Assembly: GCF_949628215.1 (NCBI RefSeq)
Contig: NC_134279.1
Coordinates: 57,440,266-57,504,265, forward strand
Origin: Phalacrocorax aristotelis
Taxonomy: Eukaryota; Chordata; Aves; Suliformes; Phalacrocoracidae
DNA length: 64,000 bases
Direction: 5' to 3'
Shown here: positions 10,901-24,457 of the stretch, piece after piece
Position numbering within the stretch: the first letter of the stretch is position 1
How the letters are laid out: each line of letters starts with the position of its first letter
Notes under the pieces: model-generated
Seen by the model: the letters and a program-made list of their open reading frames with translations, nothing else
Told to the model about the DNA's origin: nothing
The model's database searches: none
Translations under genes and position numbers: made by a program

Positions 10901-13900
10901 TCACAATAGTAAATGTTTACCTTATCAATGGCATCTGTTAGTATGTAAAAAGCTGGATAAATAAACCTAATTCTGGCTAAATATACTCTATAGTCTAGTG
11001 TACTCCTCAGGGACTTTCTGTTGTCTTTGAAGTGACCATAGGGAGCGTGTGGAAAAGCAAACACCAAATGTGTGGAATTAATGGAATGATCCCTGCTATA
11101 AGATAGACATTTTAAGTGTTAACTAATAATTTTTAAATGTTTGGTGAAAATACATGATATGTTTAGTTTTATTCCATTTGAAATAATTCAGCTGGTAAAT
11201 CTTTTTCAGAAAGCAAATTATTGTTGCTGCCTCACATCTCCAATTTATTATCCAAAGTAATAACCTTGGCAAAAATGTCTATTATTTCAAGTCTTGAATA
11301 AGGACTCGATTCACATGGCTAATGCCCTGTGTAAGAGAATTAGCAGAAACTCATCTCAATGTGGTTTCAAAAGAGGAAATTAAGCAGACAGCCTTGTTAA
11401 TTTAGCATATAGACTTGGAATAAAGTACAACATCCATCATCTCTCGAAATTCAATTAAAAATTGGTCTTGTGTCCAAGGAGAAGGAGCCAATTTTCTGCT
11501 GGAAGCAGAGTCCTGGAAGTTCACTATAACCCTTAATGGTTCTTTCATTGTGGGAGCCAATATGAAAGAAAAAGCAGTTTGGGAGTTCAAATTACCCCTC
11601 ACATTAAATGCTAGAATATGTGTAATCTTCAGGTTGGGCCCATTGCTGTTGATGCAATGCTTTCTGTCACCACGGACACATGGGGAATTCCAGCTGCGCT
11701 TGTCCTCCGGTCCTTAAAAATCTTCCCATGTAGCACTGTATGCTGCGGCAATGCTGAACAGGCTTTTGTATTCAGGGTGAAATACCCTTCCTCACCATAT
11801 GTCTTGTATAGTTCTTATTCTCCCACAGTAGGTTTCTATGTGTGATAAAAAGATGCTTGCAAACACACACTGAGATTTAATATCTGGGGAAAGGGAAGCC
11901 TGAAAATATGTTAACAAGATTTTCAGCATTAAACACAATTTTGTTTCAGATTTCAGCTGTTAAACATCTTAATTTGTTTTGCTTTTTACTCCAGTAACAT
12001 AATGCTAATACACTCTGACAGCTTGTGACTCCATGCCGAGGAGGTTTCGCAAACCAATCTCTTTACTTGAAATTTGATTTACAAAGTGCCTCAGTCCTTT
12101 AGCTGGGTGGCAGCAGTCACCATCACAACACTTGTCATGGCTTGAAGTAGGAGCACAGTCTGGGCAGTTTTTCCTTGTTTGTTTATTTTCTTCCGGCAGA
12201 GGATTCACTGAGATGAAAGAATCCTTTTAACCATTTAATGTCCTCATCCGTCAATAGCCCAGTCCTGAAAATACTCTCATGCAATGTCTGCCGCTCTTCA
12301 AAGGGAACAGTGGATTTTTTTTTTCAACATAAATTAAACTCTTGGTGCAGAATACAGGTAGCATCTATGTAGTTTATTTTTTACAATATTTGCTTTGCAT
12401 GAGCTGGTCTAACAATTAGTGCAGAAAGCTTTTAGACACCACTTTCTCCTTCCAGCCCAACCTAGCTTTGGGCTTCTTCTCACCAGCAGTTAGGTCAGGC
12501 TGCTTTCTGGGCACTCAAGGTCACTGCTCAGCCAGCAAGACCATTTGTTTCAGCTAGAGGCCAGTCCCAACCTTGTGTGGGCCATTATTTTCCTGGAAAA
12601 TAAATTTTTTTGTCGTGTGAGGAGTACATGAGGTGGCTTTTCATATCACAAAGCCCTGCAGAATGGGCATGAAAGACAGTAGATGACTACAAATATCTGC
12701 TCTCAGTGGTAGCCCTCTTTGGTTGATTGCTGCTACCTGCTCTTGGCAAGGGTAGGTATCTTCTCCATGTACATGCACATGGCTTGTCCTGAATGAGCAT
12801 GTCCTGGTACGTCCCAGCATCCCAACAGGCATCTTATGTAGCATAACCACCATCAAAGGATAAGCACCATGTGGACCATACATTTGAGGAATTGTATAAT
12901 TAACTGGAGAAGATGATTTGGCATCAAAACTTAGTGAAAAAGTTTTTCTTCATCTCTCCTCCCAGTGAAGAGATTTTTAGATTTCTTTACATTTATTTTA
13001 CTAAGATAAAATGCCTGTTTGTGTGGCTGTTTCTGGCTGTCCTTCTTCATAGGTGAGACATGGTAGGCCAAGCCAACATCACCTAGCTAAGAAGTCCAGC
13101 CTGTAGAGAAGACCAGAGAAATAAACCACTTGTGCTTGCCTCACTGCAGCAGGCATCACTCCTGAAAATATTTTGCTACAGTTTCAAAATCTCCTTTCTT
13201 CCAGAAAGGGAACACCTTTTGCCATGGTTTCCTCTCAAAAGGACATTTAACCAGAAGGATTCAGCTTGCCTCACTCAACTCCAAACATAGGAAATGATCT
13301 GCTAATGCAAGAGGTCTGTACGCTAAACAACTACGGTCTGCACAGAGATGCTGGAGCTGGCTTTAACCCAGCCAGCCGCTCCTGGTAGTCTGGCTGAGGC
13401 AGCGCAAAGTGTGCTGCCGCTTCATGTGCTGCATTTCTAGACAAGCTGACTCCACTCCTGGTGGGGCCCTTGCTCTGGCAACTTTTACTGCAGTACCCAG
13501 ATAGCCAGGTCCTTCTGAACTCTGCAGTCACTATGCTATAGTCACGGTAACTGTTAAATGCATGCTTGTTTGGTTGGGTTTTTTGCTGATTTTGTTTGGG
13601 TTTTCGTTATCTATAGTGAGTTCCTAGCACCTTCATTGTCAGCCTACATTAAATTCACTAGTGAAGACATTCTTTCGCTGGACAAATCAGTTTCTGTGTT
13701 CCATTTATCCATTTGGAAATAGATATATAATAATACTTTTCTGCCTCACAACAGTGTTTTTAAATCTTATTCAACTAATGATTGCAAAGTGCATTACTGT
13801 TTTCTGGTGAAGATGGGCTCTGTAAGGACTGGTGATTAAGAGCGTGGTCCAAGAAGTACCCCACTGACTCCAGTCCCCTTTTTCTGCTTGTGCTACTTGA

Positions 13901-16280
13901 AATATAGTTGAAAAACTGAAAAACCAGGTCTAGGTACCTATGCTTTTACACAAGACCAGTGGCTCTGGGTACCTGACTTGAGGCCTGCTAAAGGCCGTCT
14001 AATTACCTTGGAACTGAAATCAGGTAGCCTCGAAAATCCAGCCATTTCCAAGTCCCTGACACTGGGTGCTCAGCTGTTGTAGTATTCAAAATGATTCGAA
14101 GTCTTGTCTAAATTATTTTATATTTCTGCAGCACAAAAGATGTAACTCATATTTGTATTCAAGCTGCAGCTCAGTACTGTCACGAGAGAGACATCTTGCC
14201 TTAAAATTGTAAACAAATAAAATGATATTGTAGAATTTATTTCCTTTCCGTGATGAAAAGTACTATGGCAGCCTGTGGAGAAATATGTCTTCTTACATTT
14301 GCCTCGCTAGCCACAAGGACTTAATAAAGACTCTCAGTGCAGCGTGCACATAGCTTTGCCACACTTGGGCTGTTTCGACCATCTTATTATTTACCTATTA
14401 TTTCTGCAAGCGTTCCCACTGCAGGCAGTGTCCACCCTGTTTGCGTGCACCTTTCCAAAGCCTACGAGGCAGTGACGATGTTTATTTACAGCCCTGCTTT
14501 CTAACTGTGAATGGACAGCAGGCAGCTGGGAAATGCTATATTAATTAGCATTGAGAAGAGTTTCTGGCTAAAAAGCAGAATCCTTGGCATCTGAGGGGAA
14601 AAATTGAACTGTCTGTGGTGGATGGTGACAGCAAGTTGTAGCAGAGAGAATAGCACGGGGGGTGTGAGCCGGGCTGGGCTGTGCGGTGCAGACAGCAGGG
14701 CTCTGGCAGCCCCGGGCAGCTGGGCAGCGCGGGCTCTGCCCAAACGTGGCTCCTGGTGAGCTGGGGCGTGCCACAGGGGAACAGCTGCATTTTATTATTT
14801 CTGTGCAGGATAAGGTTGAGAAACTGGCTCTGTCCTAGGTTGAGAACAAGAGGGAAGAAGTTCTGCAACTCGACCATATACCCTTTGAGAGCCTGCTCCT
14901 TGCTGAAGCAATTTTTCCATCACAGGCACACAGTTCCTTCATGTTATTTATCGCAACTCTTCTGCAGCTGGCAATTTATTCGCATTCTTCATTTTACCTT
15001 GCCTATAGCTGGTAGGAGCTAAAGTTGATTACTTTGTATGTCAAAGCTTAATCAGTACAGTGTCTTGGTCAGTACAGTCTTCAGCTCCCGGGTTAACAAT
15101 GCGTGAGGGTTGCTGGCAACTGGAAGTGTGTGAAAATAGCCACATACTGCTTTAGGTACAGAGGATACTTGAAGAGCCTTGCAACAGCAGAGAGAAATGT
15201 ATTCATGTGTTTAATTGTATTCACACTGTAAGCAGATTTTAACCGTTCAATATGAAGAGAGATATTGAGAACGCCAAGTATTGAGTGATAATATTCCATC
15301 ATAAACTGTTCATCTGCATCTATACCTTGCTCGGTTATTTTGTTTACTTAACACACAGCCCCATGTGAAAAAACCACAGCTTTGAAGTTAATGTACCACC
15401 TACATAAATTTGTAGAGTCTATAAAGACATGCAATAGCTGTAAATGCCACTGTACATCATCAGCCAGGCTTTTTTCCCAGATGTAAACCCAACTACATGG
15501 AAGACTTGCAGCTTGTGCAAGTCAAAAGCTTTCTCAGTCCCCTTCACCCCCCTCAATGAAGTGAATCAAAGCAAAGGCAGTGCAGCTGCCTGAGCTTCTT
15601 GGTCTTTGGTTTACCCAAAGGTGTCTTGGAAGTTCTTCATCTACAAAGGTGATTAAATAAGGTAAGCCTTGCAAATGAAACTACAAGCACCATCCTCTTC
15701 TGTATAAAACATAGCGCAGTGAAGGCATCGGTTAGCTGTGACAATTATGATTGACTTAGGGAAAGCCTCTGTGATTGTTAGCAGTCGGGGACATGCCTGG
15801 CCCCAATATTGCAGAACATTGTGGTAGATGGGCTTTGCCACTGCAGGCAAAAAAGTCAGTTGTCATGAATTTTGTTGAATGTTACTTCTAGTTTTGATTA
15901 TCAAACCACATGCACTTATACTGGCCCATGTAATCCAGTCAAATGAAATATTCTTTTGCACTACTGAGAGAAGAAAAACTTAAAATTGACTATTTGCTAA
16001 GCACAGAAGGATATTAAAATATTAATCAACGCTTTCAGGAGAGATATAAGAAGAAAGCTATCAGCAAAAGTTTGCAAGAAATAAAGACCTCTATTCCTAT
16101 AAAAAGATTTAAAAAAATGCAGCTGCTTTTCTGCAAGGTGAATAGAGCAGATCCTGCAGCAAAGCCTTCCCATGTATTTTCACATTGCTGTGGGCAAAAG
16201 CACATTAGTCACTACCTTTAAAACAGATAACGGCTTTTCAACTGTTCTGTGCCCATGTGTATCCGTAACAAACGCTCTGA
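1901..16280. other. Intergenic DNA, no recognisable gene
   Basis: AT-rich sequence with only short reading frames on either strand, none with a recognisable domain, splice-linked partner or codon pattern. Short poly-T/poly-A runs occur (for example about 4,120-4,135 and 5,848-5,860) together with the 37-base-period repeat listed separately. No CR1 end was recognised here. In the PHOX2B-LIMCH1 setting this stretch most likely contains regulatory sequence, but apart from the blocks listed I see no feature I can defend. Confidence 0.6.
3978..4032. repeat. Short AT-rich tandem duplication, 37-base period
   Basis: An 18-base word beginning ACTTAATAAAGTTATC occurs at 3,978-3,995 and again at 4,015-4,032, with a TTAATATTAAGTTAAT segment between them. 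It looks like a local slippage duplication. Confidence 0.8.
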
Positions 16281-16410
16281 GAGATAACAGCTTTGGCCGA
16301 GGCAAATGGACGGGAGTTGGGACCGGCTGATTTGCCCCCGCCATTACCTCCTGTCATTGCCGTCAGCGCGCATGTGCGCGCTATCTGCATAGGTTGCATC
16401 CCAAGATAAG
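16281..16410. promoter_or_regulatory. Candidate conserved regulatory element with CpG palindrome
   Basis: A 130-base island of balanced, CpG-containing sequence within AT-rich intergenic DNA. It contains an 18-base near-perfect palindrome at 16,365-16,382 (arms AGCGCGCA and TGCGCGCT around a central TG), plus CCATTACCTCC and GTCATTGCCGTC words. CpGs are depleted in the surroundings, so their retention here suggests either constraint or an unmethylated state. There is no open coding frame with splice sites. The enhancer role is inferred. Confidence 0.35.
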
Positions 16411-19040
16411 TGTTTGAAAGTGGTTTTGTGAGGCTGCAAATTAATTTTGAAATTCAGCTTTGGTCCATTGGAACAGACTTGTAATTATATCAGTTAGCAG
16501 CACACTTTTTCACAGCATCACGCTTTGTCATGGTTCCCTTTTCAATGTCATCCTACCTTTTCCAAACTAAGAACAAGCTACAAAATACATTTAGGGCTAC
16601 TGGTAAGGTATGTGTTAACTGGCTTCTTTATTAAGTGCTGTCCTTGTACCCCTAAATTTTAAAATGAGCCTAGGACCTGTGAATACTTAGAACAAGAGGG
16701 CTGAACGCATTTCACAGCCCTGTATGCAAAATACAATACCTTGCTCTTTTCACACTTCAATTATCTAAAACCTAACTGGGATGCAGCTGGGTGAAGAGGG
16801 TTTGCAGGACTCGTGTGGCTTCAGCGTGAGGCTCTCCCCCACCTGACTCTGTAAGCAATGCCTCCCTCTCTCCGGGGGACAGGCACACCAGGAGCACTGC
16901 CCTCTGCCCGGGAGTGGTTCCAATATAAACCCACGGATCCAGGAAGGGCACCAAAAAGATATGTCAAATATGAACCAATCTAAATATTGAAAAAAAAAAA
17001 GCGCCTCCAAAATGTCAGTCCATGAAACAGTTCAGAGAGCTCAGTTTCACCCCCAGGTTGGTGATGATCTGAGTGTTATCATCATGTGTCAGTCAGGAAA
17101 AGCTTTAAATTAAGACTTGAATCGCAGCACGAAGTCCAACACAGAAAGCTCATGCCGAAATCTCATCTACTTCAATACATTAGTATTAGTTAATAGATCA
17201 AACAGGTGCCTAATTACTCACCAGAATTCATTTTCCTAAGAAAAGTTTGTAATTTGCCTAAAAAAACCCCAAACCTTACATTTAATACACCTTGGAAAAA
17301 TAACCACTTTGTTCTCACATGGTCTCAGGAAAGTGCATTTAGAGGTGACACCTCCCGTCTGAGTGACAGGGACATATTGATAAGCAGGAGGATTAGTGCA
17401 ATGCCTCCCCCTCGGACTTGTGCACTTTCACAGTGCTTTATGAACACCCCAAAGGCAACAAGAAGAGCACTCGGCCACAGAGAAGAGGGGATATCCATTG
17501 CAAGTCCAGGTCCCTGGGACAGCCATTCCGGCATTACCATTAACACAGAAGTTGTTTCAGAAGCAGCTGATTTATCTGGCACTTCCTATTCATTTTCTGA
17601 GCTGGAAAAGATTTGATGGCTCTGTTTCTGAGACCTTCCTGATATGCTTGTAACCTTTTTATCCCCACTAGCACCTGAGAGGGGGTCCTTCCAAGTATAT
17701 ATGCCATAAAGAGTCATATTCATATCAATATAGTCCTTTTAAGTGATTGAGGATGCTTCAAGACACAGCAACTGTAAGTGTCGTGCCATGCTGGGGCATG
17801 ACATCCCATCCTCAGGTGCCAGGTACAGGCACGTGATTTTATTCCTTTGTGAAATTCTTCTCCCAAGAGGTGTTTCTAGTACGCTCTCAGCTAGGATTGA
17901 ATACAGGAATTTTTTCATTTGCAGAAAACATTGATCTTCATAGTTTATGCTGTTGAACCTATATAGGAATAGCATGACTGGCTAATATCTGTTGCAGTGG
18001 CAATTTTGTTTCTGGGACTACAGACCTAATGGTCATCCTGTTACCCAGTAATGCGCAACTGTGAATGCCTTGAAAACATTTTTTTTTTTTTGGCAAGCTC
18101 TTTAAACTGCTGAAAGACTAACGGAACCAGTCTTTGCAGGAGGTACACAAACATCAGAAGTAGGTAACTCTGTTTAGGGTCATGCAGAATTCTCTAGAAG
18201 AGTCTCAAAACCTGAGTATACTGTGGTGAGCAACAGGGTTTCCCACAGGGTGTCACACTCTTGAAGTGCAATATTGCCAGAGATACTCTTCGCCCTTCCA
18301 CAAGAAATGTGTCAGATGCCACGTGTATTTTATGGAAAGTATGTTTTAGTGAGCTCCTGCAAACCAGAGACTAGGGAAGAGATTACTTGGAAGACCTACA
18401 GCCTGTGTTACACAATAAGCATCATTTGCCATCTGATATCGGTGCTTACCTTTTTGGAAAAAAAAGGTTTGACCTAACCCTCTGAGACATTTTTCTCTCC
18501 CACAGGTCCTGACGCTCTGCTCTGAAGCTCAACACGGGAAGCTACCAGGTGGTTTCCAGAGACGTGGGTGGCATGTCTCTGTTCCTGTGCTTGTCATTGG
18601 AGTAGTTTGTTGTCTATAATCACAGGTGATAGACAAAAGGAATTCTAAAAATCTTGTTTTCTTCTTTTTGTTTGATAAATTGTGTTATTTCAAGGAAAGA
18701 TTTGCATTTCTGCTAATTTTGGTTTAGTTTCTAGACCCGTGTGACTGGCTTCAGCATGTTCTAAGCAGCAGGTTACCTGCTTAGAAAAAAAAACGCATAC
18801 GTGAACTATGGATGTAGCATTAGCTAAGAGAATTTGCAGTAAAGCAGATGGACTCTGTGGATGAGTTAACATATTTGGACCCATAAGATTGTCTTAAATA
18901 ATGGATTTTTTTTTTCTGAATGGCTTAAAAACCCATTTGCTTTGGGGAGGAGAGCTCCAACAGCTACATGGGATATTCAGGAATGTCTACAGCGCAGCAG
19001 CCATAGCTTTGCAGAGGGGTAAGCATCCCTCTTGCAGGTT
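16411..19040. other. Intergenic DNA, nothing recognised
   Basis: AT-rich sequence with short frames only. Poly-A/poly-T runs lie near 16,990 and 18,080. No repeats of known family and no splice-linked coding blocks were seen. Confidence 0.55.
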
Positions 19041-21339
19041 TAACTCATGCTACATTTTATAACAAAGATGAACAGGAGAACAGACACCCCCCCCCACCCC
19101 CAGCCCCCCAAAATACTAACGCCACACTGTACTGTGAGAAGAGTCACAGCCCACCCTGTACTTTCTATCTCTGTTTTGTGCTCTTATTGCTTGCAAAACT
19201 TGAGCGGCTTCCAGTTTAGTCATTTCCCTTTATCAGGGAATTCAGATGAAATTACATTCCTACCGGAGGCTTTTAGAGGTATATGGGAGTCCTGTTTGCC
19301 TTTACAGATGTATTTTTCTGGCATCTTTTTTTTTTTTTCCAGCCAAGTGGTGGTCATCTGCTCACTTCCAGTGCCACAACCCTTTTGGATTTTCACTGCA
19401 GACGTGTCTCTGAAAATGAGCGTTTTGTCCTCTTGTTCCCCAGGTACCCAACCTTTTCTCAGGAGAGCAGAGACAAGGGGCGAGAAAAGCAGTTCGAGCC
19501 CTCTGCAAACTTTATTGAGTAAGTACTTAACCAGCTTCCCATTATCAGGAAGGGGATCCATCTGAGACCAAATCTTTGCTAAATTGGGCAGCAAGAACTG
19601 TACCTAAAGGTAATTTTCTAAACAAAGTGGTAGCTGCCTGGTTTTAACTACCCCCCAGAAGAGCTGTCTGGATAAGGATCAATACTCATGAGATGAGCAA
19701 GCTACTGCTGTTTATTACCTGTGCCTGGAGCCTCCAACAGCTACCAGCACCTGGCTGCGTTGCCTGATGATCTCTACACAAAAACACTCACTAAAGAGAG
19801 AAAACAAGCAGCAAAACAAAGGGGGTTGGCTGGACCCTGGAGCAAGGGCGCAGAGGAGGAAACAGAGCCCTTGTCATGCCTGGCTGCCATGGGCAAAAGG
19901 GAAGGGATGGAGGCATGACACTTGGATGGGGTGCAGAGGAGGCACAGGGCTCTCCTGGGGGACCTGGCACACATACCCCCTTTCCATGGGGTATCCTCTG
20001 CTCCCATGTCTGAGTCTCAGCTGTCACAGCTCACTCCCCTCCCACAGTACTCCCCATTTCTTCCATATGCCCCCAGCTTCATCCTGCTGCTTGACAAGCC
20101 ATCGTCTTCTCCCGGGGCACGCAGAGGCCCTGTTAGCAGGGTGGTGTCCCTTGGGGCCCTCCTGGCAGCCTTTGCTACCTGCAGATGAAGGTGGTGGTGA
20201 GGTAAGCAGGTGACACAACTCCTCTTTTATAAGGTTTGTGGAATTATTTTGGCATTAAATCAGTGCTGTTAGAGCGCACCCCCATTGGTGCCCTTTTAGG
20301 ATTATAAACAGCCTGGTCAGCTCAGAGCTGCCAGGTCACATTCACCAGAAGATAATAAAAAAAAAAATCATACTAGGACTTCCACCATTTTCCTTGGCTC
20401 AGAAGGGTCACAATCACCAAAACTGTGCTTGTCTGGGTGCCCAGCAACCTTGGTGCAGAGCTGCTGAAGCAGAAATAGCTGTCTGACTGCCTCCAGATCC
20501 AGCCTCAGAGCAACCTCCAGCGGCAGCGAGCTGTTCCCACAGACACGGCACCGATGCTCCTCTCCGGGAACCCCAGCATACCTGTTCGACCACAGAGTAA
20601 CAGTGGCCCTCTGTCCAGAGACATACACGCAGAAGTAATGTAAGACCACTACCATTTCCATTAAGGCACCGGGATAAAAATCTGCTTCCAAAAAAATTAA
20701 ATTGTCAGTACTTCCCCATGACTCATCTAACAGCCAAAGATGTGCTTTTGGCACAAAACCAAACCTGTCATCCACTAAAGACCCAATTAAAAGAAAAAAG
20801 AAGGGGCAGTTATTAGTTTAAAATTTTGTGTGAACTTCTTGCTGGTTGCTGGTAAAGCCACATACTCACTGAGATTCAGGAATCAGTGATACTGCAGCAC
20901 ATGCATAATTAAGCACAAACTCGAGGATCTTTGCTATGTGGAAATGGAATTGACCAAGCACATATTTAGCTTTGCGGTGCATGAAGTGCTTTATTGAGTC
21001 AAAGTCTGAACCACAGTCCACTGACACCAATGAAAGATCTTCTGAGGACTTTGGGTTCGACTCACAGAAAGCCATCTCTGCTCGACTTTCACCATGACAG
21101 CCACACGTGCTCTTGGAAATACAGCTCACAGCAGCAATCCGCAGGGTATCGCCCCATCTCATTTATGTCTTCTTTATTGTCTCCTCTCATATACTAAGTT
21201 TTGTGGAATATGGCTTGGTTCAGCCTACCCCAATGAAGCAGAAGCTTCTACCAGCGGGATGTACACGCTCTGCAATCCAGTTTCACAGACACGTCGCATG
21301 CAATAGGAGAAATTAGTTATAATAAGTAAAATCAACACT
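19041..21339. other. Intergenic block with several unassigned open frames
   Basis: Composition is less AT-rich than its flanks, and reading frames of 130-172 codons occur: 19,047-19,565 (+), 19,767-20,213 (+), 20,368-20,775 (-), and a 98-codon frame at 20,866-21,162 (-). None shows a domain, conserved motif or consistent splice partner that I recognise. The frames overlap others on the opposite strand, which argues for chance openness. A lineage-specific non-coding transcript or a degraded gene cannot be excluded. A C-rich run lies at about 19,087-19,108. Confidence 0.35.
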
Positions 21340-24300
21340 ACCAAAGGTAATCAACATTTTATTTATAAACATACATTTACTATAAAAGCTGTTGCATTTT
21401 AGACAAGTTTTCCTAATTTCCAGAGGCATTTTAGAATAAATAAAATAAAGGGAAGATTAGCATAATTGGCATTCAACGTTAGCCCCAGCTAGGACAGCAA
21501 TCCTTGTTCTTGAATGGACATGCAGATAAGGACGGTCCCCTTCTGGTTCATCAACCTTTAGGACATTCACCGAGAACTACAGATTTACTGCAACAATAAC
21601 ACTACGTAGCAAGAGTAAGGGAAAAATACACCATGAAAAATGGGGTTGTGAAATACAGATGGGTTATGACACCTGTTTAGATTCTCTGAAGTAGTAAGAG
21701 GCTAAATAAATTCTGAAACATCTAAAACCCATTAAATACATTGTACTTGCTTAGCAATAATAATTCATTTTTTTCACATTTACATTGTAGTTCATTTGTA
21801 GTAAAGCGTTATATTTTTTTTCTATGCTCAAAGTTCCTGATAAGAAATGCATCATGTTTATGTGCTTAAATTGAAAAAAAGAAAAAGGAAAGGAAAAAAA
21901 GAAAGATCTTAGCCTGAATGAATTTGCCATGTAGGACTCCAAAGGAAATATAAAATCAAACATAAGCAGTTGGCAAGCACAATTTAGAAAACTGTTGAAA
22001 ATCATTCTGTGCAGGTGAGTAGATGTTCATGAGGGAGAAAAAATATTGTTGTCTGAGAAAGCTGCTTCATTTTGCCGTATATACAAACTTGACTAAAACA
22101 TGCATACACGAAACTCATCGATAGACACTGGAATCAATTTCTAAGCAGCTTCAGAGATCCAGTGGTGTGTCTGCAGTGCAATGCATACCCCCACCCCAGC
22201 CCTCGCCCATGCATTTTACTCCCAACCATGACCCCTACGTGAATGAGAAGCGGACCTAACCTCTGTGACAACCAACCCTTTTGTACGCTTGGGGACTGAT
22301 TTGCACATCTAAACTCTACCACATGGGTGAAGCGGTGTTAGCGACTCATACCAAATAGATGTACAAGCATGCACAGTCTCACTTAAAAATCAGACCCAGA
22401 CATCATATATTCACATATCCTTAATGCAGCGCATGGAATTACACAGATGTAGAAAGCTGGTTATAAAATCTGCTTCTTCAATTTCCATGTTATGTATTAT
22501 TTGTGGGAAAAACATTATGGTGACCACATGCAAAGTGGATGCGTGCATCCTGGTTATCAAAACCCTTTAACAGTAAATCATGCAGAGGGTTAATCAAAAT
22601 ATTGGACGTCATTTTTATTTCCAAAACATTTTTCTGATTTTTTTGTTTTTTTAAAATATTCCCCAGGTGAAGTTCACGAAGGAACTTCAGCTTTTTGGAT
22701 TTATTGCATCCATAAGTCATCGTTGACTGTGTGCAACGGCTTTGCATTGTCTAAGGCACAGTTTTAAGGAAGTAACATGTAACTTTCCAGCAGATAGTCA
22801 CAATGTCCTCCAATGACAACATCATACGTGGGTTTTCAATGACATGCAGTTTTGCATGGGTATGTGACTCACATGCAAGCAACTGTCTAGAGTTTAAATA
22901 AATAGTTGCTAGCTATACAACAACTCAAAATTATTGCTTCCCTAATAACCATTTCATTTCCATTTACCAACACATCAAAAGACAATGGATGTGCACATAG
23001 ATAAAATAAATCTCTATTAATTCAGTTTTATCACGGTTTTAAGGCAGAGTAAGTAGATTTTTCCTCCATTTTAAGTTGCATTGTGAACTGCTAAAATGGG
23101 ATATGTCCAATTGCTGTTTACCAGAAAGTGCTAGGATATTTTACAACTGCAACACACCCCCTAACCTTGCCCATGTATGGTAGGTAAAGTGACCCAGCTC
23201 TGACCGCTGTTTCAATGGGCTGCTGGATCACTTTAGTAAGGAGCACATGCTTAATCAAAAAACACAAAGGAAAACTGGCCCGAACACAGCCAAGTTAAAG
23301 TTTTTTTTGCCTACTGCTGCCAGCTTCCTCTCTGCTCGCCTTCCGCACTCCCGGTTTCTGCTGACTTTATCAGGGTGGTGTGTGGAGAAACGCAGGCTCG
23401 AGGCTGTTTAATTCCCTGCTCTGGAGGGCACCCAAACCACACGTGTTTCTCCGCATGAAATTTCAATCAACTGTAATGTCTGCAAATGAATGTGCAGATC
23501 TCAAACCAACTCAGACCGTCAGTGGGCAAGATACACGCCAAAGAGAACAGCTTCACCCTAGCTTGAAACCGCAGCTCGGAGACTCACAATTCAGCTGTGT
23601 CTGCCCACTCAGCCGCCTCTCCCCCACATCGCCTTTCACTGAGTTTAATAACAACACCGGCTGCTGAACTTAGTAAGAAGGATTGCTCCTAAAGGGAACC
23701 TTGCCACTGTTAACGGTATACAGTCTTTAGGTTTAATGAAGAAATCTTTATTGGAGAGAATATTAAGCTATAGTCATGAACATTACTTGAGGTACACAAA
23801 CAAAAAAAATCCTATTTCTAAAGGTGCAATAATTTATTTGTATAACTCCTACCCTCAACTGAAGGTAATATAAACACAAAATGCTTCAGAATTACAGGAT
23901 GTATTATCAAACTAGTCTCTGTATAAAAAAACTTATAGCTTCAGTTATAACAGAGAAGTTGTGCTGTGATGTTTAGTTTTTCAAATGCACTGATTAGATA
24001 CTATCTTAAAATTACTTCTCAGCTCAAGTTGGCATATTCTATAAAGGTTCTGTAAACTTAAATTTTTTAATTCCTAGAAATATTAAACCAAAACAGCTTT
24101 ATTGCATGTTTATTTTCTTATTACTTTCAAAAGAACAAGGTAACAGACTGGAAATCATAAACATACCTGAAAGATGGGATTTTTTTTTTCATAGTACTTA
24201 GGGTTTGCCTTCCCAAACATGGTCATACATATTTTGCAAATTTCTTAAGAAAGGGAAAAACCAACATACTGCCTTTTAAAGGAGCAGGTGCAGCGTTTTT

Positions 24301-24431
24301 ATGAGTTTTTCAAAATGAGATGAGAGCCATGATGTCCGTGGATTCAAGCTCTTACAAGTGATTGTCTGGAGGCAGCCGATACATACGAGAAGAGAGTTCC
24401 TTCTTGAAAGTTATTAGGACTGAAAGTCATG
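21340..24431 (-). other. LIMCH1: LIMCH1 3' untranslated region (extent inferred)
   Basis: Sequence downstream of the LIMCH1 stop codon on the - strand. It is AT-rich with no coding frame. An AATAAA signal (plus-strand TTTATT) lies at 21,358-21,363, followed by a plausible cleavage region, giving a UTR of about 3.1 kb. Earlier AATAAA words at 24,098-24,103 and 24,109-24,114 could give a short isoform of about 0.35 kb. The UTR start is fixed by the stop codon; the end is inferred from signals only. Confidence 0.5.
21358..21363 (-). terminator. LIMCH1: Probable distal LIMCH1 poly(A) signal AATAAA
   Basis: Canonical hexamer on the - strand about 3.1 kb after the stop codon, within an A/T-rich context. 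It was chosen as the distal end because the sequence below it changes composition. Confidence 0.4.
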
Positions 24432-24457
24432 TCACAATGTAGTTGGCTGTCCAGCAG
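24432..24457 (-). CDS. LIMCH1: LIMCH1 terminal coding exon
   Basis: 26 coding bases ending in TGA at 24,432-24,434. With the leftover A of exon p they read TAGQPTTL then stop; AGQPTTL is the LIMCH1 C-terminus. The acceptor is a T-rich tract ending TTCATCCAG. The exon continues into the 3' UTR. Confidence 0.95.

Noticed and set aside
12005..12208. Cysteine-rich minus-strand frame (CPDC, CCDGDCC)
   Set aside because: Only 67 codons, no signal peptide or known cysteine spacing, and no exon signals; treated as chance.
13826..13850. Words resembling the start of a MIR SINE (GATTAAGAGCGTGGTCC)
   Set aside because: The match covers only about 20 bases and the diagnostic MIR core is not found nearby.
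19047..19565. 172-codon plus-strand open frame
   Set aside because: No recognisable domain, an internal Phe run from a T homopolymer, and an overlapping antisense frame of 124 codons; most likely chance.
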